DNA from: Bolinopsis microptera
Lineage: Eukaryota; Ctenophora; Tentaculata; Lobata; Bolinopsidae
DNA: 64,000 nt
Direction: 5' to 3'
Assembly: GCF_026151205.1 (NCBI RefSeq)
Contig: NC_087083.1
Coordinates: 12,584,944 to 12,648,943 of the forward strand
Positions 41,893 through 52,100 of the stretch are shown in pieces (within the stretch, counting starts at the first letter, position 1; every line of letters begins with the position of its first letter). The notes beneath the pieces are model-generated. The model saw only the letters and a list, made by a program, of their open reading frames with translations. It did not search any database and was not told where the DNA came from. A program made the position numbers and the translations under genes.

Positions 41893-43445
41893 TCAGATCA
41901 TATCACTAATTAGTGACGTATAATTAGTGATGTGATCCATCAGTAGGATTTAACTGACCTAGAAATGGGCTAGATACTGGGTAGAGTTCACATGTACATC
42001 ATAGCAGTTCATTAAGAAGTAAACATGATCTTTAAGATTTGACCGCTCGACTCGTATATCACATAAGGGACGGGAGCTCTTGCTAAAGGGGGGTTCTCGT
42101 ATCTAGGGATGTGAGACGTACGTGCCAAAGGCATGCAACGGGAGTGAGCCGATCAAGTGTTCTTAGGTATATATACGGGAAGATGATAGACAATAGTATC
42201 GCATTCTATCAACATGCCTACCTTCTCCAAATTCATCTCTGGTCGGACAGGATGTCAAAAGCTACTCGACTCTGATGGATACATCTACTCCCGGAAGAAG
42301 GACAAGGATTCAGCCCTCAAGTCTGCCTGGCGGTGCTGCAAGCACACTCCTCCTACGAAGTGTCCCTATTGGTGTTATCTCACCCTGTCAGACTCCTTAC
42401 ATTAAGTCAGAAAACTCACGAAGCAGACCTCGCAGCTTCTGAGCGAAGAGAAGTCCTAGTGTCCCTAAAACGGAAAGCTGCAGACCAACCTCTTTCGGCG
42501 ACGCAGAACCTCATCTCCGAAGCCCTGGTAGAGACCTCTCCTGCAGTGAACCAGACTCTTCCCGACATCATGTCCTTGGCCAGAGTGATACAACGTTCCA
42601 GAGCTGTAGCATCAGGATCCTCCCAACACCAAGAGGCTACTACCTCAGAGGACTTTACCCTTCCTCCTACTTGTACCTCCACCAGAAGAGATGAACCCTT
42701 TGTCGCTACGAGCAGGAACACGGAGACTCTATCGGAGCACTCAAACTGGATCGCAGACGGCACTTTCTATGTATCACCGAAGATCTTTCCTCAGTCTTAC
42801 ACCATCCAATCAGTTGTAGACAACAAATGTGTTCCTTTGGTTTATATTTTAAGTGGTGACAAGAAAGGGGACACTTATGAATTTGTTTTAGATGTTATTA
42901 AGCACTATTTTGACCATTCCTGTAGACACTGGTACTATTTTAATAGATTTTGAGAAAGCAGTGATGAATGCTTTTTTGAAGAGTTTGCCAGGGTGGGATG
43001 TTAGCAATTGCTTCTTCCACCTCTGTCAAGCTTCTTCCACCTCTGTCAAGCTGTTCAAAAGAACATCCAGAAAAATTTTAAGAAGATTTATTTTGCAGAT
43101 AAACTGTTTACCAGAGAATTGTTGTGTTTCTTGCTTTCGTTCCAGTGGCTGATGTTGAGGAAGTATTCTATGAAATAACGTACTATATACAGACAAACTT
43201 TCCTAAGCTAATGTCTATAGTTAATTATTTCGAGAAGACTTACCTTGGGTATTCAGTATTCAGTATTCAATAAATTTGATTAATTATCCTACGAAAAATG
43301 TGTATTGACTTGTTAATTTAAATCAAAAGTAAGGGGTAAAACTGGGCTAGATGTAGGGTAGAGTTCACATGTTCTGTTAATCGTAGTTGGTGGATCACAT
43401 CACTAATTATACGTCACATCACTAATTATACGTCATATGATCTGA
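41893..43445 (+). mobile_element. Mutator-like element with FLYWCH domain, degenerate
   Basis: The ends carry inverted repeats starting TCAGATCATAT, followed by tandem CACTAATTATACGT-type segments (left about 41893-41942, right about 43390-43445). Slightly inside, GGGTAGAGTTCACATGT occurs near both ends, but as a direct repeat. Between them lies a broken FLYWCH-MULE transposase. I could not fix the target duplication, so the exact ends are approximate. Confidence 0.75.
42214..43152 (+). pseudogene. FLYWCH/MULE transposase pseudogene, three frames
   Basis: 42214-42405 starts with ATG and encodes a FLYWCH-type zinc finger (SDGYIYSRKKD, SAWRCCKH, CPYW). 42333-42953 continues in another frame with the MULE transposase start: NWIADGTFYVSPKIFPQSYT (catalytic Asp in ADGTF) and PLVYILSGDKKGDTYEFVL. 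42892-43152 in the third frame gives LIDFEKAVMNAF (second catalytic Asp) and VSNCFFHLCQ. At least two frameshifts and a duplicated CAAGCTTCTTCCACCTCTGT segment near 43010-43050 disable it. The last catalytic Glu region was not found. Confidence 0.85.
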
Positions 43446-43789
43446 CCCCTAATAATAGAGGGGGCCTGGACGTCGTGCAGCCGAGGGGTCTGGAAGTCGT
43501 GCAGCCATAAAAATAAGGGGCCACCTACTTAGGACGTCCGGCATATAAAAATATAAAGGGGGGGGGGGGGGGGGGGGGGGTATTTTGTAATTCAGGAAGG
43601 GGTGGTTTTGACGTCCAGAAATTCATTTACAATTTAATAGTAAAGCGAAAATTGGCAATTGCAACAATATTAAAAACTGATACAAATATATAGTATATTA
43701 ACCCATTAGGGACGATAGGGTCGTTTTTATGACCCACCTTTTCTAGACGAAAAACCAAATTACTAAACGCTATAACGAATCTATAGCAT

Positions 43790-43845
43790 ATATGCTCAAA
43801 ATTTATTGGGCTACATATAATGAAGCCCAATAAATTTTGAGCATA
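43790..43845. mobile_element. Small hairpin insertion inside the left TIR
   Basis: The left TIR is interrupted by a ~55-bp palindrome (arms TATGCTCAAAATTTATTGGG and complement). It is absent from the right TIR, where CTATAGCATATGGAC is continuous. The two TIRs give direct before/after evidence that this hairpin inserted, or arose, after the element formed. Confidence 0.8.
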
Positions 43846-44689
43846 TATGGACACGTTCATTGAAGTTTGAGGATATTGGTAAATATTAGTGACCCTACTA
43901 AATGGCACGATGATGTAAAATGTGTCACACTATAAAACTATATAAACCCTCAATGGTTAGGATAATCGTTTCATCCTCTAGATAAACTTTGTCGCATAAC
44001 GATATCTTTATCAGACGATAAGATATCGCTTAAATGCGGCCGGCAGTGAGTTGTAAACTTTGTCACACTATAAAAATGTGACAGAGTTTATATGGACCCC
44101 TTGTTGCCGTGTTTGACCAAATTTTCGAATTTCAAATTTATAGGATAGTTGCATATGACTATTATCTACATATTTAGCGACTTTTTTCGTTAAATGGTAG
44201 CACCATGTAAACTCCGTCACACATTTAAGAAATTTATATGACGGATGTTTATGACATCCTGACAAGAAATGCCGAATAGTCTAGCATTATTTTGTGAGCT
44301 GAATGTGTTTGGAATTGTTCACATATTTCATTGTTATAGGCAAATACAAATACAAAAGGCAGAAATAGGTAAATTTAGTCACATAAATTTGTATGATATC
44401 TCAACATGTGTGAAATCGAGTAAATATTAGTATACCAACTTAAACACCCTATATTACGTACTATGGATCAATTAACAATATTTCAACCATACGCCGATCA
44501 CATAAATTATTATATGGCAGTGATATGTTAACATTGGCAAAATTTCAACACCTGAACAGGGTAAAAATTTGTAAATTTCGTCACAAAAAAAATATTATAA
44601 CTTTATTTGCTCCGTGTTAGCAAAATAACTAATTTATCGACATAGTGATGGTGATAAAGTAACATTATTATATACTAATTGAGGTATGA

Positions 44690-45630
44690 TTCTTCAAAAT
44701 AGGGGCAAGAAATGTAAATTTCGTCACAGCCATAGCATTAGTTAGATAGATTTTCTTTCATATCAACTGCCCTTATTATAGCTAGAATGGATTTATACAG
44801 GAAATATAGAAACCCATGCCCATTTTTCATCACATTGAAATTATACTGTTGGGGCAGGAAAAGTAAATTTCGTCACATTTCAGTAAATTAGTGATATCAA
44901 ACTCAGCATTGTTAAACTTGGGTTTTGATTTGCTTAAAAAAAACCAACCAATAATTCCTGGAAGAAAATTGAATTTTAACTGAGGCATGGTTCTTTAAAA
45001 TAGGGGCAAGAAATGTAAATTTCGTCACATACGTCATTTTAAAATTTAGATAGATTTTCTTTCATATCAATAGTCCTTATTATAGTTAGAATGGATTTAT
45101 ACAGGAAATATAGAAACCCATGCCCATTTTTCATCACATTGAAATTATACTGTTGGGGCAGGAAAAGTAAATTTCGTCACATTTCAGTAACTTAGTAAAA
45201 TTAAACTCAGCATTGTTAAACTTGAGTTCTAATTTGCTGAACAATAACCAACCAATAATTCCTGGAAGAAAATTGAATTTTAACCGAGGTATGGTTCTTC
45301 AAAATAGGGGCAAGAAATGTAAATTTCGTCACATACGTCATTTTAAAATTTAGATAGATTTTCTTTCATATCAATAGTCCTTATTATAGTTAGAATGGAT
45401 TTATACAGGAAATATAGAAACCCATGCCAATTTTTCATCACATTGAAATTATACTGTTGGGGCAGGAAAAGTAAATTTCGTCACATTTCAGTAACTTAGT
45501 AAAATTAAACTCAGCATTGTTAAACTTGAATTCTATTTTGCTAAACAATAACCAACCAATAATTCCTGAATTCTAACCGAGGTATGGTTCTTCAAAATAG
45601 GGTCAAGAAATGTAAATTTCGTCACATATG
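44690..45630. repeat. ~300-bp tandem repeats with GTAAATTTCGTCACA boxes
   Basis: Three to four copies of a ~300-bp unit. The box GTAAATTTCGTCACA recurs about every 150 bases (near 44714, 44865, 45016, 45168, 45318, 45470, 45612). Related TGTGACAAAGTTTAC-like boxes in the opposite direction occur elsewhere in the element. Confidence 0.85.
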
Positions 45631-45799
45631 AGTACGTCATTGTAAAATTTAGATAGAATTTCTTTCACGCGAACAGTCCTAATTACAGTCCGAAATGATT
45701 AATACAGAGACACAGGAAATATAAAAACCCCGGCCCATTTTATAATGTATGTAATATGTTAATCACAGACTATTTCATTCTATAATCATTGTTTCCAAA

Positions 45800-46240
45800 T
45801 TTAACCTATTTATGATGTCTTATCATTTCGTGACGATGTGTACATCAACTGCCCTATACTTGAATCAACTGTACCCGTGTATCGTCCTAATATAGAGTTT
45901 TCCCGCAAAATTTAACTTATTTACGATGCCGTATCATTTTGTGACGATGTTTACATAAACTGCCCTATACTTGAATCAACTGTATCCGTGTATCGTCCTT
46001 ATATAGAGTTTTCCCGCAAAATGTAACCTATTTACGATGTCGTATCATTTTGTGACGATGTTTACAACAACTGCCCTATACTTGAATAAACTGTATCCGT
46101 GTATCGTCCTTATATAGATTTTCCCCGCAAAATGTAACCTATTTACGATGTCGTATCATTTTGTGACGATGTTTACATCAACTGCCCTATACTTGAATCA
46201 ACTGTATCCGTGTATCGTCCTTATATAGAGTTTTCCCGCC
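45800..46240. repeat. ~122-bp tandem repeats
   Basis: Four copies of a unit containing CAACTGCCCTATACTTGAAT and GTATCGTCCTTATATAGA, inside the same TTAA-flanked element. Confidence 0.85.
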
Positions 46241-47405
46241 TTCCAAACCAAAATCAGATATAAATGATTTCGGAAATTCACCCAGAATTTCAAATTCCAT
46301 ATAATGTGACAGAATTTACATCATTTCCCAATAACCAAGTGCATGTATTAGCTAACTTTTCAAAACAACATATTTTAGGGCTATGATTGGCAGAAGAACC
46401 ATCAAATAATGAGTTGAAAGGGTTTTGAGGACACCTCACAGTAAAAAGAGGTCTCGTATTCTGAGTGTGACAAAGTTTACGAAATATTGCCTTAAAGCTG
46501 TTCGATCCGTGCCCTTTAACCAATGTTGTATCATAATTGTTAGATTGACCTAATCTACTATATTTCAGACCAAGGAATGATAATTGGGCAGCTATGGTAA
46601 ACAATGTCACAAAAATGTGACATTTTTTACATTATAGTGCCTAAAAGCAATACATTTTATTTCTGAGCAGTGCATATGGGAGTATGGGTCACGTGGCTAA
46701 TGTTCAGAACTTATGAACACGCTAGATTAATAGATGCTAAAATTAAGCCACTATCGTCGAAAACGCTATTTTAGAAATTTACCAATATCCTCAAACTTCA
46801 ATGAACGTGTCCATATGCTATAGATTCGTTATAGCGTTTAGTAATTTGGTTTTTCGTCTAGAAAAGGTGGGTCATAAAAACGACCCTATCGTCCCTAATG
46901 GGTTAATAGTATACACTACCTGCATTTTTTATACCAAAGAATCTAATAAATTGTTTTCATTTCTATAATTAAAAGCTGCTGGAAAATCCGGACGTCCGGG
47001 ACCGGAGGAGGCCGGAGGGTGTTTTGGAAATTCGGACTATAATAGGTGCTCACTTAGTTAACTAAATACTCAATGTAAGTAGCAAACCAAATAGCAGCGC
47101 ATTGCAATACAACTATTTACCACTGCATGGCAGAACACCTAAAAATGCTTTCTCGGCTCGTCTAGCAGACAGGAAGAGTGACATAACAACTCAACGTCTA
47201 CTAGTAGTAGTACTAATCACATTACGATTACGTGAAATAATATACTAAACCAATTCCTTTGAAAAATCATGTCACTGCACTTATTATTTTTGCGTTTGAC
47301 ATGGCGGCAATGTTTGGCTGCAATGCAGTCTCTTCTGAAATTTGCTTACCTACAAATTTGATTGATTCGGAATTTGTCATGATCGAGTATACGTTGATAT
47401 TTGGA

Positions 47406-48767
47406 CAGGGGTGTAGGAAGCGGGGGGGCAGGGGGGGGGCCATCGCCCCCCCATGAAATCTGGGCAAGGGGCCAAAAAGGGCCAACTTTTAAATTTAGGT
47501 TTCTACAAATTTTTGGGAAACAAAATTTTTTCCCCGAAAATTTATTTAGTCAAAAATTTTCTAAGTCAACATTTTTCAAAGTTTTTCTGAAAACTACTTT
47601 TGTTCATGTTTCATGCTACCCTGATCATTATGAGCCAAAAATATTTTTTTTGGTTTTCGAAGTTCGATGTATGATTTTGGACTCGAGGGTTCCCCTTTGT
47701 TATGCGATCTCGGAAGGCCAAGGCAGGCCTCCCCTTCGCAATACGAGCTCGGAAGCGGGAGCTCTGCTTTCAGAGGTACGTATCGAGAATGACTCGGACC
47801 GAAAATTTTCTAAGTCAAAATTTTTCAAAGTTTTTCTGGAAACTACTTTTGTTCATGTTTCATGCTACCCTGATCATTATGAGCCAAAAATATTTTTTTC
47901 GGTTTTCGAAGTTCGATATATGATTTTGTACTCGAGGGTTCCCCTTTGGCCTTTGTAATGCGATCTCGGAAGGCAGGCCTCCCCTTCGCAATACGAGCTC
48001 GGAAGCGGGAGCTCTGCTTTCAGAGGTACGTATCGAGAATGACTCGGACCGAAAATTTTCTAAGTCAAAATTTTTCAAAGTTTTTCTGGAAACTACTTTT
48101 GTTCATGTTTCATGCTACCCTGATCATTATGAGCCAAAAATATTTTTTTCGGTTTTCGAAGTTCGATATATGATTTTGTACTCGAGGGTTCCCCTTTGGC
48201 CTTTGTAATGCGATCTCGGAAGGCAAGCCTCCCCTTCGCAATACGAGCTCGGAAGCGGGAGCTCTGCTTTCAGAGGTACGTATCGAGAATGACTCGGACC
48301 GAAAATTTTCTAAGTCAAAGTTTTTCAAAGTTTTTCTGGAAATTACTTTACTTAGTTCATGTTTCATGCTACCTTGATCATTCTGAGCCGAAAATATATT
48401 TTTCTGTTTTCGGTTTTTTGAAGTCCGTGCCTACATTCGGAAGGTTGTGGATGCGATACTTATTGGTTTCATATACTAATTATAGAAAACGAGAATTTGG
48501 TCCGTAGATTTAAAGGAAAATGCGCAATTTGACGCGGAGAACTGAAAAAAATCGCGATTTGTCGTGAGGCCAGAATCTGAAAAATCGCGATTTGTCGCGG
48601 CAAACGTGAAAAATCGCGATACCGCACATGCTGCAATTTCCTTTTGCCCTTACCCTCGAAATTCAGGATTTGGCGCGAAGTGCCAAAAAATTTAGGGTGT
48701 GGCGCGAAGCGCCAAAAAATATTTTGAATTTGGCCCCCCCATGAAGAAAATCATTCCTACACCCCTG
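47406..48767. mobile_element. 1.36-kb non-autonomous hAT element with 8-bp target duplication
   Basis: The ends are CAGGGGTGTAGGAA and its exact complement. TATTTGGA flanks both sides (47398-47405, 48768-48775). CAGGGGTG termini and an 8-bp duplication are typical of hAT transposons. The interior is about 3.5 copies of a ~250-bp unit (47570-48370) containing GCTACCCTGATCATTATGAG and CGAGCTCGGAAGCGGGAGCT. It has no transposase. Open frames across the repeats are by-products of the repeat. Confidence 0.92.
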
Positions 48768-49168
48768 TATTTGGACGATCAAAATCAAACGGCAATAAAT
48801 GTGATATTAGCCAAAAAAATATGGGATCAATTTGGTTTCAATTCATTTCAAATTTAAGCTATAACTTGATTAGGATATTCTTTCGGATTGAGTATAACGA
48901 ATAGAAACTTAATTAATTCGGCAGCAATTATGTAAGGTATAACTATAAACTCTATTGTCAACATTTATGTTTCTGAAACCCTATAGACATAGTGCACCGA
49001 TTTAGAATTGGTGGTTTTTTATAAATTTTCAATAATTAGCTCACCAATCAAAAATCAATGATTTTTATGAGTATTTTGATTTGCCGGCCCGCTCTAAATC
49101 GAGTCTACGGTCTTAAATACGTGTAGTAAAGTATAATTCAAAGTTTATAAATCGTTCGGCAGAACTTC

Positions 49169-52100
49169 ATGGCATTCACTGCTGGATTAAACAAATCAGC
49201 AACCCCTGGACGGTCAACTTTTGTCTTGAACACTGTAAAAGTGTCCCGTGATCATCTAGATGAAAACAAGATCAGAGTGCGGGACTTTACACGGTCAGTG
49301 AATAATTGTCAGGTTGGTATTCATTATAGGGGAAGTTTCCTTTCTCAAGTAGTGTTATAATACCTTGGTGTCTGCACATACTGCTGCTTCTGCTGCGGGA
49401 TACTTGATACTCCTCTATTAATACTTGTCGGAATTTTTGTGTTAGTTCGTCAGGTTGAGGTTTTTGGGCCAAAACCAACTGGTCAATATCCAACACTAGT
49501 TCGGAGTTACAAAGATAGATGTTCGTGAATTTCACAGGAAAATGTTCAGGTTCAACGTATCCGGGCGAGTGTTCCTAATCAGAACAGAAAACCTAAACAT
49601 GTTTCCCGACACCCTTCTAGGATCCTCAGACAAGAACACGTTCTGGAGGGATGACCTCAACGCTTACTACTTTGATAGGAACAGAGAGTTCTTTGTATCT
49701 GTCCAACAGTTCTATCAGTTGAAAGGTATTTGAATGTTTTGTTTTGAGGAGGTAAAGTTTGACACTATAACCCCACCTCTAACCCTGGCACTAACCCAAC
49801 AGGCAGTTATTAAACGTTAGTGATTTTATCCGTTAGGGATTCGGACTTCGGTCCGCTTACCTACAATAACAAGTTGATTCATGCTTAAGAGGAGTAGTAT
49901 ATCATCCAGACGATATTAATGTTAGGCTCTGTTAGTGTTATTGTCGCTTGGTTTGTCTCAATATTTAAGTGCGGCAATTCAGTAGTGTGGCATAACACGG
50001 TTAACGCACGGTTAAGGCACAGTTAAGGCACGGTTAAGGCACGGTTAAGGCACAAGGGTTACATAAGGCACGGTTCTTAAGCCTAAGGCACGGTTAACGC
50101 ACGGTTAACGCACGGTTAAGGCACGGTTGGGGAAATATAACATATAAACATACAAGTGGTTAACTAAGGCACGGTTAAGGCTCGGCTAGGGAACAAGGGT
50201 TACATAAGGCACGGTTGAGACACGGTCACTTAAGGCACGGTTAACGCACGTGTTATGCCACACTACTGAATTGCCTTAAGTGCTACGCTATTACGAATTG
50301 ATTTTATAGTTGTTCGCAACAATCAGTTATTGACAATAATCATGGTTTGGTTTATTAACTACCTAATAATGTGTCAGGTGTATTCAGATACCCATCCCAT
50401 GCGATAGAAGATCCAGTAGTGATTAGAAGAGAATTAGAGTTTTACAGGTGTAGTGTGTCTTTCATATTTATTTCAACATTTCGCCTATATTAACTAGAAT
50501 GTATATTTTAATATTCTGTATCACTGTGGTATGTTTTAACGATTACAGACGTGTTACATTTTTACATATTGTAACCACATCAAAATTTTTCATCACATAA
50601 AATGATTGTGAAGCACGTTGCAATTGAATGTTACTGCTTGCCATCGACATTCGACGCGTATCCTTATTTTTGTATCCTTATTTTCGTGATATAAAATAGC
50701 CGTATTTCCTTAGGTTGCCTGCTAACAGCAGTGATGGGTTTAGTCTTAAAGCGATAAAATCAGTAGATCCAAGTCAGCGAGAGAAGGTACCCGTACATAT
50801 AAAATGGAACACAAAAAACCAAAACTACCATTTTAGTTTACAGGAGTATCGGGCCATGAAAAATCATAACCCTTTCTTACATTTGACAAAATATATTTCT
50901 GCGATCTAGATATAAAATTTCCTTGTGTTTCAGTTGTATAATTTGCTGAACTTTGCCAATTCGTCCTCCTCTGCGAATGTGTTAGCGTGGGTAGACTGTC
51001 TACTTATCGGCTTATCAGTCATCATGCTTATCATCGAATCAGGTACATGCTATATCTTTAAACCTCAGCAATGTGGATTATTTGAATAGTTATTATACGG
51101 CCAGACTTTTGACAAGGTATCATTTCTGCATTCTCATGTAGGTAATACCATAAAAAGAAGTCAGTAGTCGTTTCCATCACTTTTTTCTTCTATTTATTTC
51201 GCTTAGATGTGTATTCTTACTTAAATGAAAACTTGATTTTATTATGAATCGTAAACAGCATGATATGATGCCTAATTCTCAAGAAATAACATTAACCAGA
51301 ACCGACCTACAAGAAATATTTCGCGGAGAATGGACAAGAAGCCCATAAGTTCGCGTTCGCAGCTAACTCTGTGATAATGGGTTACTTTACCTTCGACTAC
51401 GTTTTGAGAATCATCGCTCATCCCTCGACTTTAGGGTATGTTTTGAGAGTCATCGCTCATCCCTCGACTTTAGGGTATGTTTTGATACTGGTAACTTTAG
51501 AGTATGTTTTGAGAGTCATCGCTCATCCCTCGACTTTAGGGTATGTTTTGAGAGTTATCGCTCATCCCTCGACTTTAGGGTATGTTTTGATACTGGTAAC
51601 TTTAGAGTATGTTTTGAGAGTCATCGCTCATCCCTCGACTTTATGGTATGTTTTGAGAATCATCGCTCATCCCTCGACTTTAGGGTATGTTTTGAGAGTC
51701 ATCACTCATCCCTCGACTTTATGGTATGTTTTGAGATCCATCGCTCATCCCTCGACTTTAGGGTATGTTTTGAGAGTCATCACTCATCCCTCGACTTTAG
51801 GGTATGTTTTGGAACTGGTGACATAAGAGTATGTTTTGAGAGTCATCGCTCATCCCTCGACTTTAGGGTTTGTTTTGAGAGTCATCGCTCATCCTCGAAT
51901 TTGGATATGTTTTGGTACTGGTGACTTTAGGGTATGTTTTGATATATGGTACTGGTGAATTTGAAACGTAGATTAAATACGAAGATTAAATACGTAGATT
52001 AAATACAAAGATTTGTTTTTGTGGATATTGCAATGTTGAAAATGAAATCACAAAGGTGTCAAGTTTTCAAAATTGCGAAGACTTTCTTAAAAATTACAGT

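Larger units (their letters stand above)
43698..46906. mobile_element. 3.2-kb non-autonomous element, ~140-bp TIRs, TTAA at both ends
   Basis: The TIRs run inward from CCCATTAGGGACGATAGGGT for about 140 bases (left from 43702, right ending 46902) and are nearly identical. Both ends are flanked by TTAA, as for piggyBac elements, whose TIRs begin with C-rich sequence. Outside the TTAA, TAGTATA also occurs on both sides (43691-43697, 46907-46913). The interior has no ORF but two tandem-repeat blocks, so it depends on a transposase made elsewhere. Confidence 0.85.

Noticed and set aside
47401-48507. Several overlapping 70-185 aa frames on both strands
   Set aside because: They are copies of the 250-bp unit inside the hAT element, with no transposase motifs.
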